Source of the DNA: Mnemiopsis leidyi
Taxonomy: Eukaryota > Ctenophora > Tentaculata > Lobata > Bolinopsidae
NCBI GenBank assembly: GCA_000226015.1
Contig: JH156077.1
Location: 209,166 to 242,691, forward strand
Direction: 5' to 3'
DNA length: 33,526 nt
Shown here: positions 22,401-30,749 of the stretch, in pieces
How the letters are laid out: each line of letters starts with the position of its first letter
How positions within the stretch are numbered: the stretch's first letter is position 1
The notes under the pieces: generated by a model
The model's database searches: none
What the model was told of the DNA's origin: nothing
Seen by the model: the letters and a program-made list of their open reading frames with translations, nothing else
Made by a program: the position numbers and the translations under genes

Positions 22401-24065
22401 ATTAGATATTTTGTGACATATAAAGGAATATGATACCAATTATTGAGTCGACTGAACCAATGCACTAAGAACGAAACTACACAGAACTGACTTCAGTTTT
22501 CTAGCAAGTTTCAGTCACTAAATTCTAAGATACGCGCGTTTCTTGAGTGCGTGAGGCAATTATGGGCCACAAGAAAGTGAATAAGGATATTGAAAGCGCG
22601 CGTTACATCGACGATAATCAGAAGAACGTTTTAGCCTGCTATTACTTAATTGGGTGTACAATCTATTAGTTTGTCCTTTAAAGTTTCAGTTTTGATATAA
22701 CTAGATGTTAAGCTACACATGTTCTTAAAAATTTACTCACTAACTGTCTGCCACTCTTTCCCATGCTTTTCGAAGGCTATTCTAAACCGCTCTTTTTCTT
22801 TTTCCGTCCACTTTCTTTTTCTTTTGTTCTTTTTCACTTCGGCCCCGATTTTCGTTGCTCTATCTCTGACTGAATTAGCTGACCGACCCATCTTTTCACC
22901 TGTTAAATCGATAACCGTAAATCTTTTTCTCAAACTGGAAAGTGGTACTTCATATTCTGCTAAGCGAGGTAATGAAGCAACTTCTTGGCAATTAGAATTT
23001 CTCACCTATTGCTTTCCATTTATTTTCGTCTTTCACAGTAGCTTCAAGTTTTTTCAACGTTTTGATTTCTTGTTCGGTGTAGTGACCCAGATGGTTCTTC
23101 TCATCAAACATCCTCAGAGCCTGCAATGGTGGTTTTATTTACTTTAACAGAAGGCTTTTCAGCCAGACAGAATTTTTCCCCGTCATATGAAGCACTATCG
23201 AATCGAGTCAAACTGTGATTAACATAAGAACAGGTAGTTCGACACGGTATTCAAGTAAAGCGATGAAGTTTTACAAACCTTCTTATAAACGTTAGTGTAT
23301 TTTCTGTTTATGTTCTGACTGCAATGCTTGTAGAAGGGTTTTCTGTCTTTGTTAGCGAGTTTGAATATATCGGGCAATGTCAGGTTATGTATCAGTAGAT
23401 ATTCCTGCAAATAAATTAAGTTAAGTTTTCTGTTTATACTACGTTTGAATTCTTATGAAATCAAGAAAATTAAAATAAAATACATTAGATACTGTAAGTT
23501 TGTGTGTAAGACATTCGAATCATTTAAAGATAACGTATCTGTCAGATTCTGAGAAATATGTGTATAAATCACAGCAAAACAAGGTATAACGTCATTCAGA
23601 AAATTAAGATTAAAAAACAAATATAAAAATAATATACGGTGAATATCATGTCCCGAGTATCATGAATCCTGATAAGTGCAGAATGATAATTTGAGTTCAT
23701 GGTGTACATGACCTTAGCAATTTTGTACAGAGTACAATTCCAATGTTCGATTTTTACACGTGCCTTCAGAGGAGTGATTACTGTTAGTCATCACATCACT
23801 CAAGATCCTGTATGTTAAGGTAAAAGCTATGCCAAGCTTTGACATTCTCTAGCAGTTAAGCAGTGAGTAAAAGATCCGATAAGGAACTTACACGAGCATT
23901 AGCCTTCAGTATGTCCTCTTCTTCCTTCAACCATTTTCCTGTTCTGTACTTGATTTCTTCAATGTCTTCTTTTGCCATTTTCATCTTTTTGGGCGGCATT
24001 TCGATCCTATGTTTATTGATTTGTAAAGTATTAGGTGGAAATCTAATCAATTCTGTGGGACTCAT
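10441..24065 (-). CDS. TTF1/REB1-like Myb-domain protein (RNA polymerase I transcription terminator family)
   Basis: Six minus-strand exons join in phase: 24065-23892, 23404-23279, 23120-23006, 22899-22741, 12091-11982 and 10953-10441, giving 398 residues from the first visible ATG. The order matches the C-terminal half of human TTF1: RTGKWLKEEEDILKANAR, the INRKYTNVYKK segment, MFDEKNHLGHYTEQEIK, WKAIGEKMGRSANSVRDR, RKWTEKEKERFRIAFEKHG, then WQTV joined across the large intron to SEAVRTRTSRQCLKYW, then DIDWQRIAAEFPVQN and IPFHYQLNFNDSIDILMENF. The tryptophans and the GRS and QC motifs mark Myb/SANT DNA-binding repeats. The tail is acidic and rich in Glu. Family members bind rDNA terminators in the nucleolus. 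Intron 4 is about 10.6 kb, against a few hundred bases for most others, and contains three plus-strand genes. An upstream exon may exist, since ACATAG/GATCGAAATG could be an acceptor. Confidence 0.8.
10975..11158. repeat. 18-19-bp minisatellite beside the last TTF1-like exon
   Basis: About ten imperfect copies of ACATGTTATCAGAGTGTTA lie just upstream, on minus, of the acceptor of the last TTF1-like exon (10953/10954). Later copies become shorter. They are intronic and leave about 20 bases of unique sequence before the splice site. Confidence 0.85.
11310..11395. repeat. Perfect 23-bp inverted repeat (hairpin or small MITE)
   Basis: Bases 11310-11332 (starting GTTATAAATAGGACTATAAT) are exactly complementary in reverse to 11373-11395, with a 40-base loop that itself has TACGTAAG/CTTACGTA pairing. 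It lies in the last intron of the TTF1-like gene. No TA or longer target duplication could be fixed, so both a MITE and a foldback RNA remain possible. Confidence 0.8.
12106..12287. repeat. 21-bp tandem array of nine CACGTG E-boxes
   Basis: Nine CACGTG cores are spaced 21 bases apart. Eight sit in the 10-base palindrome GTCACGTGAC, which matches the consensus (CLEAR/M-box) bound by MITF/TFE and USF bHLH-zipper factors. The array lies at the 3' end of the 10.6-kb TTF1-like intron and stops about 15 bases before the exon at 12091. More CACGTG sites are at about 13490, 13504 and 13525. Long open frames through the array on both strands come from the repeat, not from genes. Confidence 0.9.
13096..13163. 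repeat. 34-bp perfect tandem duplication
   Basis: The unit beginning GCCCTTAACACGCACCAGTT at 13096-13129 is repeated exactly at 13130-13163. Identity without change suggests a recent event. It is intronic to the TTF1-like gene. Confidence 0.9.
13976..14188. other. Assembly gap with duplicated flanks
   Basis: A run of 11 N (14078-14088) separates two nearly identical segments of about 100 bases (13976-14077 and 14089-14188). The second differs by a few single-base indels. This is the usual signature of overlapping contig ends that were not merged, so the duplication is probably not in the genome. Confidence 0.85.
14409..14533 (+). repeat. Purine-rich (GA) tract
   Basis: About 125 bases are almost all purine on plus (GGGGAGGGGAAAGCGAGAAG and similar), about 350-450 bases upstream of the TATA box of the polyprotein gene. 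Such tracts can bind GAGA-type factors or form triplex DNA; neither is shown here. Confidence 0.75.
14882..14889 (+). promoter_or_regulatory. TATA box of the repeat polyprotein gene
   Basis: TATAAAAG in the context AGGTATAAAAGC lies 87 bases before the ATG at 14969, leaving room for a transcription start near 14912 and a 5' UTR of about 57 bases. It is the clearest core promoter element in the window and suits a gene strongly expressed in one cell type. Confidence 0.7.
14969..17100 (+). CDS. Secreted polyprotein of ten two-cysteine helical repeats with Lys-Arg sites
   Basis: No intron is needed. The ATG opens a clear signal peptide (MKVFLTILALFAVSTAG). Ten repeats of about 70 residues follow, each with a helical segment, then a pattern like FVCSAKLxELLDxLGxxDxLDxAVxxxQxxLC with exactly two cysteines about 30 residues apart. 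Two repeat types alternate in the middle: type A (ETVKRIYNQLKEYGSEFVC) and type B (DIWETLKSWSHDKLC). Between several repeats lie dibasic sites (VVKRS, LVKRS, VEKRE) of the kind cut by furin or prohormone convertases, so the product may be released as one- or two-repeat proteins, each repeat perhaps closed by one disulphide. After repeat 5, near 16070, the frame shifts by one base relative to an almost identical copy; with that base the length would be 710 residues. A sequencing or assembly slip in near-identical repeats is most likely. I do not recognise the family, and saposin-like proteins differ in having six cysteines. Confidence 0.85.
15662..16490 (+). repeat. Recent 417-base tandem duplication inside the polyprotein gene
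   Basis: Repeats 4-5 and repeats 6-7 are almost the same at the DNA level. Over about 225 compared bases (from 15841 and from 16257) I count five differences, nearly all silent. The unit is 139 codons, an A+B repeat pair, so the duplicated block is a pair rather than a single repeat. Confidence 0.85.
17550..18446 (+). CDS. Shisa/WBP1-like single-pass adaptor with six-cysteine ectodomain and PPxY motifs
   Basis: The main exon is 17726-18446, opened by an acceptor (ATATTTCAG). It begins EEPVIYCEGF and has six cysteines before the membrane (YC, RC, YICYC, PSCQC), a Thr/Pro stalk, and a helix (LYVLGIGGGVLLIVILTSI) running into CCCVCRHWYARNHR. The cytoplasmic tail has KPPEYSDSPPPPYV, two WW-ligand PPxY sites, then a Ser/Arg/Asn-rich segment ending in acidic DDDVL, a possible PDZ ligand. 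Six cysteines before one span, cysteines after it and PPxY sites are the hallmarks of the Shisa/WBP1 (STMC6) superfamily, adaptors that bind NEDD4-type WW proteins. A first exon 17550-17578 (MLVNVIVVIA) splices in phase and gives 249 residues, but its hydrophobic stretch is short and its donor weak, so the true start may differ. The gene is nested in the TTF1-like intron. Confidence 0.65.
18447..18904. other. 3' flank of the Shisa-like gene
   Basis: AT-rich DNA with no exon recognised on either strand. It probably contains the 3' UTR of the Shisa-like gene. I found no canonical AATAAA close to the stop codon; the nearest candidates are weak. Confidence 0.45.
18905..19106. mobile_element. Pogo/Tigger-like MITE, degenerate
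   Basis: The left end ACAGTAAAACCTCGATTT and the right end, which on minus reads ACAATAAAACCTCTATTTAC, form terminal inverted repeats typical in style of pogo/Tigger non-autonomous elements. Inside are two related blocks of about 80 bases ending in CTCCCTTTCCCC (about 18920-18989 and 19010-19075), so the element is either internally duplicated or two nested copies. A clean TA target duplication is seen only on the right. No transposase is present. Confidence 0.6.
19107..20159. other. 5' flank of the SLC22 gene
   Basis: AT-rich DNA without a recognisable exon. Two overlapping open frames at 19.3-19.6 kb have no good codon pattern, domain or splice support. Regulatory sequence for the SLC22 gene probably lies here but no distinctive motif was found. 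Confidence 0.45.
20160..22051 (+). CDS. SLC22-family organic ion transporter
   Basis: Two exons, 20160-20322 and 20619-22051, join at GCAG/GTTTTT and TTTTAG/GAATTA to give GINPTKDTKW and a 531-residue protein, the usual SLC22 length. Exon 1 has the first span (TLLLLSLPLNALASSSTVF). A cysteine-bearing external loop follows (WSCASQNC, FPCEIT, LYCDLGS). Major facilitator signatures come next: YDHFGRKKTSIVG, RFLQGIG, ELIPLRYRNRGTFW, IESPRYHLIRG, SRLGRRRA and AELAPTSHRGIVVS, the last followed by ARVGSFLGPYI. SLC22 proteins carry organic cations, anions or zwitterions such as carnitine across the plasma membrane; the substrate cannot be told from sequence. The gene lies inside the large intron of the TTF1-like gene on the opposite strand. 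Confidence 0.9.
20301..20344 (+). repeat. 22-bp perfect duplication of a splice donor
   Basis: GTTTTTATAACATCATTCGC plus AG occurs at 20301-20322 and again at 20323-20344, so the SLC22 exon 1 donor is present twice, 22 bases apart. The first (GCAG/GTTTTT) keeps the frame into exon 2. The second (GCAG/GTAATG) is closer to the donor consensus but reads into TAA within the first codons of exon 2. Confidence 0.9.
22052..22740. other. Intronic DNA between SLC22 and TTF1-like exon 4
   Basis: No exon is recognised on either strand. This is the 3' flank of the SLC22 gene and the donor end of the 10.6-kb TTF1-like intron. It has two short GCGCG patches near 22535 and 22597. Confidence 0.45.
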
Positions 24066-24857
24066 ATAATAGGTTCAATAGGTAGGTGTAACAAACATGA
24101 TCATTAAAATTTATTAATGAAGAAAAACAGTAAATTTGAAAATTGATGAGTCCTGAAACACAGTACAGTCATGACTGTTAAGTTCATTATTCAATATGCA
24201 GGTTGACAATTTAGTTACAACAAATAAATAATTCAAAATAAATGCGTCTGCATTGGAACGCTTTTATAAGACATCTAAAACTATGGCAAGCGCTTATAGA
24301 TAAAAATCCATACACAATGAAGAGTAATAAGATAGCAACGGTTAAAAAACTAAAACTTAGGGACTTAACAGTACTCAAATAATTTTATTATAGAAAAGGC
24401 ATTTTGAGGGAGGAGTCACAAACTTTAACCAATCAGAAGCTATGGGAATGCTATTCGTGAAGAAGTGTCTCAAATTTTCGAAGATCATACACCTCATTTC
24501 TCAAAATCTATTGGCCCTGCCTTAGTTATACTTCTCGGTAGTGAAATACTCTCAAATGGTTCAATGGAAACAGATTGAGCTCCAGAAACAAAGGTAGAAG
24601 CATTACACTTAAAGAAATGGGGTTTGTAATTTGATGCACCTCCCCAAAAATACAATTCTCTTTAAAGCACTGTTTTCTTGCTTCTCATTGGTCATAATAC
24701 ATATGTGACCCCTAATAAAAACTCTTCTCTATTGCTCACGCCACATACAGCGAAAAGCCATAATATAAATTTTTATGCTTAAATTATCAGATAAAATGGG
24801 AATAAATTCGATGTCTCATTAAAATAAAACACTAAAGACCTAACCTAGAGAAACTCC
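24066..24857. other. Gap between TTF1-like gene and QNG1
   Basis: This holds the 5' flank of the TTF1-like gene and the 3' flank of the queuosine salvage gene, with a composite MITE-like copy in the middle. No further exon is recognised, although an upstream exon of the TTF1-like gene could be hidden here. Confidence 0.45.
24388..24733. mobile_element. MITE-like element, copy 3 (composite)
   Basis: The left end ATAGAAAAGGCATTTTGAGG, followed by AGTCACAAACTTTAACCAATCAGAAGC, and the right end, which on minus reads ATAGAGAAGAGTTTTTATTA then GGGGTCACA, belong to the same family as copies 1, 2 and 4. A further end on minus, AGAGAATTGTATTTTTGGGG, lies at about 24640-24664, so one copy may have inserted beside or into another. 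Confidence 0.55.
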
Positions 24858-25880
24858 TCAGTAATAAATTGTTCTGCACCGATGAAAGGGCAGTTCATCA
24901 ACAAGAGCTCTGTTGTCTCTCGCCCATTCCCACAGAAAGTAATCAACAAGTATAGCATTAACCTCGATCTGCCTCCCAGACTCTAACGCCATCTCCTCCA
25001 CCTGCTCCAGCACCTGGTCACACCCGTAGATACTCATCCCTCTTATCTCACTCTCCAGCTCGTCCCCCGGCTGGATCGGAGTGCGGGATTTTAGGCGGTT
25101 CTTAAGTTCGTCTGAGTATTGTAGCACGTTAAAGGCAACGAGGGATTGCGGCACGCGGTAGTCGGCAAACATGGTGATTTCGCTGATGTTGGTAAACTCG
25201 CCCAGCCCTTTGCCATCCAAACAAGTCCAAATATCCGATACAAGAATCTGAGCTCGCTTCAGAAACGAAACTGTTTTATCTTTGTACTGGGAGATGTCTC
25301 TGTACGACTCAAAGTTATCTACGATTATATCGAGAAGTTTCTGCACATCTTTTCCGGCACGCATTACACAAAATGAAAACGAACCAAAAAACCGATCCAA
25401 CAGAACTTTCCCAGCATCGTTAATGGCCTTTAATCTCTCGTCCAACAAAGGAATTTTACCTTCGGTATCTGATCGAAATATCGTCTCAATCTGTTCTCTT
25501 GTAGCATTAGCCATAAACTCTGCGTCAGTTACAGGTATTCCGACTTTTAGGGCGCGGTTAACAGCGGCACACAAACTCCAATACCCAGTCTGTAATTTTC
25601 CGTTGTGATCTTTAACCCCAAATTTTACATCACTTTCATCCGGCCAAAAGGAGAAGTTGACGGTATCTACAAAAAATATCCAGTTTATCATCTCCTGTTC
25701 GGTCTGGCCCCGCGGGTTTAGGTCGTGTTTCTGCCAGATTTTTCGACCAAATCCGTCCTTTGTGATCGCTTTGTAGATCAACTCGGCTACCTTGTCCACC
25801 CCGTGAGGGTTACATTTGATGTGTTTTGATTCTTTGTTGATAAATCGTCCCGTAACGCGAGGGTTTAGAATGTTGGACAT
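24858..25880 (-). CDS. QNG1: Queuosine 5'-phosphate N-glycosylase (queuosine salvage protein)
   Basis: A single uninterrupted exon encodes 340 residues, the length of human QNG1 (C9orf64). Family marks are clear: NFSFWPDE at residues 75-82, MFADYRVPQ at about 227-235 with the aspartate expected in the active site, VDYFLWEWAR near 302-311, and the conserved C-terminus FHRCRTIYY. The enzyme releases the base queuine from queuosine 5'-monophosphate made by tRNA turnover, so it can be put back into tRNA anticodons; animals cannot make queuine and depend on diet or microbes. The gene is intronless among intron-bearing neighbours, which could mean ancient intron loss or a retrocopy, but the intact frame and motifs argue that it works. 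It is on the same strand as the genes on both sides. Confidence 0.93.
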   Translation of the reverse strand: MSNILNPRVTGRFINKESKHIKCNPHGVDKVAELIYKAITKDGFGRKIWQKHDLNPRGQTEQEMINWIFFVDTVNFSFWPDESDVKFGVKDHNGKLQTGYWSLCAAVNRALKVGIPVTDAEFMANATREQIETIFRSDTEGKIPLLDERLKAINDAGKVLLDRFFGSFSFCVMRAGKDVQKLLDIIVDNFESYRDISQYKDKTVSFLKRAQILVSDIWTCLDGKGLGEFTNISEITMFADYRVPQSLVAFNVLQYSDELKNRLKSRTPIQPGDELESEIRGMSIYGCDQVLEQVEEMALESGRQIEVNAILVDYFLWEWARDNRALVDELPFHRCRTIYY

Positions 25881-26904
25881 GATAACAGTTGCCTGGAAGA
25901 ACGATCTGACGCAATTCTAATGTGTAGTTTGTCTAGTCTATCTTACCTGCTTTTAATTGAAATGATTTAATCAGTTTACTATCGGCCCATGTTTAATAGA
26001 AAGATTCTACTGTAGGCTGAAATGGACGAACTAGGCATATTCAAAGCACAAGGTAAAGAGACAGAACGTTTTATGTCTAAGAATGTAAGTTCAAACTTTC
26101 TAAATCCTATATGGGCGATAGCGGTAGATTGTATCAGCGTCTAGTATTTGAAATGATTATTTGTCCTGTATAGGCACCGAGTAAAACTAAAAATCACATG
26201 ACAACGTTTCTTCAATCGAAATGTACAAAAATTATACAAAATCAAAGCCGTAATAAATTAAATCTTGGAAACAACAATTATTTTATCTAAACCTTTTTAT
26301 AGTCGTCGCCTTTTATAGCTTTTGATTACACCCTTATTGCTGCGAATAGGGTCTAAAATACGGAATAAAATAAATTAACTAATATGAATAAAGGAAGTTA
26401 TCTTCGGGAGGGGTAACAAAACTTTTAAATCACGTGACAGCATTCCTCGATATTGATTGGCAATGCCTAAATTCTCATTGGTCAAGCGCTATCACAGAAT
26501 ATAAATAAATGTGTGACCCTTCCCCTCAGATACCGTTCTCTATAGACTAATAAATTATAAAGAAAGAAATCTGATCAGACTAACATTTTTGTTCTTAGTT
26601 TTAGACACTGCTAAACACCAAGGAATAGTTAAAAGAAAACAGGTACCTAAAACAGGAACCTCTCTATAAAATAGATTACACTAGAAACTAGACAACTTTA
26701 CTTCTGGCCGAGAGATATTTAACTATATTGAAACATCGGGGATGATAACTTGTCTATACAATGTGGTTTGTTTCGAAAATTAGGATGCAATTATGGCAAT
26801 TCTAGTTTTAGGAATGAGAGAGAACTCAAAACTCACCAATCTGTAAACTGATCTATAAAACAAACTTAACTTAGAACCGATCGAATGGCCTACTTCCCAG
26901 TACT
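25881..26904. other. Gap between QNG1 and the aconitase-like gene
   Basis: This holds the promoter side of QNG1 and the 3' flank of the aconitase-like gene, with MITE-like copy 4 between. No exon or RNA gene is recognised. Confidence 0.5.
26388..26543. mobile_element. MITE-like element, copy 4
   Basis: The ends pair as ATAAAGGAAGTTATCTTCGG plus GAGGGGTAAC on the left and, read on minus, ATAGAGAACGGTATCTGAGG plus GGAAGGGTCAC on the right. Inside are CACGTGAC and TCTCATTGGTCAAG, the second shared in inverted form with the other copies. About 156 bases long and non-coding. Confidence 0.7.
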
Positions 26905-29900
26905 CTACAAGTTGTTGTAAGGTTCATGGGCTGGTACAAAGTTGACGGTCTGCTGGTTGTGACTGAACGGTACTGGCACGTACTGTACCACCGGCACAAA
27001 CTGTACCACCTCAGGATACGGTGGGGCATAATACGGGGGCATCATGTTCGGTAAAACAGGGTTGTAGGCAGGGAGCGGCAGAGGTGGCATCAAAACCGGG
27101 GGCATTGGATGTGGCATTTGTTGGTTAACCTTTAGTTGGTTACGTTGCTTTTCTAAAGATCTCTGATTTTTCTCCTCGACATCTCGTACACGCCATTGCA
27201 GAAGACCCCCACATTCCAGAACATCAAGTTCGTCTTTGGTAAAAACTGCGAGTCGTATTCTTACGCTTCCGTTACAAGAAACCGAGGTTGTTAATGCGTT
27301 CTGCTGAACTAGAGGTAGAGTACCGGACTGATTTCGTGAGTTACTACTTGAGTTACTTATCAGGTTACTACTTGAGTTACTAATCAGGTTACTACTTGAG
27401 TTACTATTTGTGTTACTACGTAAGTTCCCCCAACTCATCCAGCCCTCACACTCAACACTATCTAAGTTACACCAAGAAAGTGAAACTTCCCCACACACGT
27501 CAATACAGTCGGCGTCCTCACATAATACTGGCATCACACCCTGGTTGATCAGCTCGGAGCGGTGGTTGGGGTTGAAGGAGCGCGCGATCACAGCAGAAAC
27601 ACCAAGCAAGCGCAGACCACGTGCACCGCTGTCACGAGTAGGGCCGCAACCGTAGTTTGAACCTGAGTGTAGACGTGGTTTAAACGTCCAAAACTGGGAT
27701 ATAATACCGCTGAATTCTCTGTTTAAACTCGTCTTATAGAGATGCAGCGATCTAATTTCCCTTGTAACAAAATACAGAAATATAAAACAACCTGCGACGA
27801 TAACCGTAGCAGTCCCAGATTTCTTGTACATTCTTGCTGCTTCGTAGATGTCCACAATGCTGTTTGACGGAATGTGCTTCGTGAATGGACCAGGAATGGA
27901 TACCTACAAAGAGGACAGAGGCGTCACGATTTTACTGATCAAGTATAATGGCTTACATAACAAGAGGATGCGTAATGCATGATGCACATGGAAATTGAAA
28001 CGGTTAATCGAACATGACATGGCGGAAAGATAGAATTAAAGAGATTCATTAATTAAAGTTGGATAGGACTAAAAATCTTCCAATCATTCAGATCTTAGAT
28101 GAAGGAATTAACAAATATTAATGACAACAAGTAAGACAATCATACCAGGTTATTTCTAAGTTTGTTGTTATTGAAGATTCCCATAGCAACTATGTTGTGG
28201 TTTCCACGTCTGTTGCCATACGAGTCGTATTCTTTTGGGGCCAGGCCCTTGCTGCTTAGATACTGAAATAGACGTCTGTAATATAGTGTTTAGTCATTTA
28301 CTACTGATAGGATTTAGGAGTTAAAGGATACATAAGTTTCGCAAAACAGCAGTTTATTCACTCCACATCGTTCAATCAGATGGAAATAAACGTTACGGAG
28401 GAATGGAAATGTTCTTGAAGTGGAAATGTACCCAGTATTGAAAGGAGAAGTTACCAAACTGTATTCATGTATTAATGAGAGAAGTTACTAAACTCTTCTA
28501 TAAACTGTAGATGTATAGTTACAGTTATACAGTTAGCCATGTTGTCACCTGAGCTGCAGTAGAGTTTCTGCTCATACTTCCTGATGGAGAAATCAGCTCA
28601 GAGGAAACGTCATCTCCCAGAGACAGGAGCACTCGAGCTCTATCCACGTCACCCAAAACTAGGAATGGAGGAAGATAAGGATGGCAGGATGTCGTACACA
28701 TATGTCAAAACATTTGTCTCACTCTACAGTATACTTTTTCTGGTGCATGAAGTTATGAATATGATATAGCATACAGCATTTATGAGAAGCAATATACAGA
28801 AGTAAAAATCATGTGCTTCATGACGAAAAATCTGATGTTGAATTCGCTTAAATTTGACAAGTTCGAAAGCAAACAAAGAAAAATGAACCTGGTCTCATTT
28901 CAAGATATGGGGGTCTAAGAATGTAAAGGGAGGCAGGATTCCAGTCAAAAGACTGATTGCTCTGCACTTCAATCTGGTCAAACTGACTACTAAAGGTTGA
29001 AAGATCTTTGTACACAGCAGCACACACTTTAGGTAAAACAACTTTGCATTCAAGGTCGATAAGATCAGACCTACACGGCCATATGTTTCCCATTTCCAAG
29101 GTCTCTCCATTTTGTAGTGTGATATGAGTTTGAGAGAGATCGACATTGACATTGCCCACAGCTGCAAGTAAAATAGCTAATGGAGAAGACATAAGATAAT
29201 TAGCTCGGGCATCAGGAAACTTCCTGTTTTCGTAGTTTCCATTTCCTGATAAAAGTGCACATGTAACAGCATTTTTTGGAAAAGGCGAGAGTGATTTACT
29301 CCTGCCATCAATGCAGCAAGAACCACTTTTTTGGAGGCCAAATTGTACGATAATTTCGGAAAGACCAGCCTCGCTGAGATAGAGATCAGCCAAGCCTGCT
29401 CCAGTAGCATAGTAACCTGAGGGTTCAATAACGTAGTTAATCAATTGGTCAAATATCAATTTGTTAATTCAATATTTCTATATGAATTAGAAGAGACACT
29501 TATTACTGCTGAACCTTCAAAATACAATGGGAGAGACCTTAAAGATCACAAACTTTAAATTTAAGGGGTTATACCTTGAATTTCAACCGGAAGTTTAAAG
29601 CCCTTGTCAATCAGTGCTTTTGCTAAAAGACCAGCATGGAGAGTGACAAATGCATTGCTAGAGTTTGTACATCCAGCCAACGACATTCCTATAACTGTTC
29701 CATGTTGCTGGCTTGTTTCATCTTCACAAGCATCTTTAATGCCAAATGATGTTGGAGAAAACTTTGCATAAATTGATCTTTTGAATTCACTTTGAAAGTT
29801 GTTTAGCAATATTCTGTCAGAAGCTCTTTTTGGTCCCGAAATTGATGTAACCACCTCAGCAAGGTTGAAAATATAATTTGTATCATAATTACGAGGGACT

Positions 29901-30749
29901 GATGCATCAACTGGAGCTTTCGAAACTTTAACTTTTCTGTCTGTAAAAAGTAGATCAGATGCAGATTTCAGAAAGGTAGCACATACATCATCGCAAGGAA
30001 AGAAGATACAGGAAACATTTGTCTCTTTGACCATGTTAGAAATTGCAATTCGGTCTGACAAGGAAATATATTTCAAACTCTCACCCCAGACTTCAACAAT
30101 GCAGTCTGACAGTGGTCTGACAAACTTAATAAACTGCAAGACTAAATCAGTAGAGACAGCCAGCAGAGGCATATCGCCCCTTACTTCTATGCCCACAATC
30201 TTACTTTTCTTGAATTCCAGAGGTTTACCCATAATCAGACTTTCACAGTTAGGAATAGATTCATTCAGAGTTAAAACACCTAGACCATTAAATCCAGAGG
30301 TGAAAGTTTCTGAGCTGACAATAACACTCTGACTAGATAAACTTGCAGCAAGAGCTTGCATGTAGGCAGCCTGACAGTGGTTCATTGGGGGATTATACAC
30401 AGTCACTCCTTTTAAATTGAGATGGCACCATTTCAGGAATTCATATCGTTCCTTACTTTTAAAATCACTACCACTAGAAACAGTTTTAGGTAGACAGCCA
30501 ACTTTATATGATGATGGAATGATGTACACTTGAACATTCGAATAAACATGTGCATTTGATTTAGAGGTTTTGAAAGGTCGATATGATGATGCTAAGTTTA
30601 ACAATATTGGTATAGCTTTTACATCTGTTAGAATTAGAGAATCTGCTTTAATTTTATAGCTTGCCATGTCCTGTTCTGCTGAAGACAAATCGTTGATGCA
30701 GCATCTCTTCAGGTATTGAAGACAAACGGGAGATGTTAGAGCCATTTCC
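26905..30749 (-). CDS. Aconitase/iron-regulatory-protein-like pseudoenzyme with Asn/Ser repeat and proline-rich tail
   Basis: Six minus-strand exons join in phase: 30749-29575, 29416-28889, 28658-28549, 28262-28146, 27903-27792 and 27662-26905, giving about 931 residues from the first visible ATG; IRP1/ACO1 has 889. The first exon begins in mid-domain, so roughly 45 N-terminal residues lie in an unresolved upstream exon. Family blocks occur in order: AGCTNSSNAFV, CALLSGNGNYENRKFPDARA, LLSLGDDVSSELISPSG, YDSYGNRRGN, NYGCGPTRDSGARG, and DVLECGGLLQWRVRDVEE. Most active-site residues are changed: the DH of VIDHSIQV is PS, DSHT is ETFT, the CMTC cluster pair has become CCID so one ligand is lost, GNRNFEGR is GNGNYENR, TDHISPAG is SELISPSG and GSSRDW is GPTRDS. 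The first cluster cysteine and several arginines remain. A three-copy Asn/Ser repeat and a proline-rich tail with PPYY are additions. Aconitase activity is very unlikely; a binding role, perhaps RNA, is inference. Confidence 0.85.
27340..27411 (-). repeat. Coding 24-bp minisatellite (Asn/Ser repeat)
   Basis: Three tandem copies of a 24-base unit in the last exon of the aconitase-like gene encode an eight-residue repeat (SNLISNSS). The step keeps the frame. The repeat enlarges a surface loop just before the last conserved block of the family. Confidence 0.85.

Noticed and set aside
22719-23147. 142-residue plus-strand open frame
   Set aside because: It is antisense to two confirmed TTF1-like Myb exons.
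25146-25608. Plus-strand open frames of 76 and 108 residues
   Set aside because: They are antisense shadows of QNG1.
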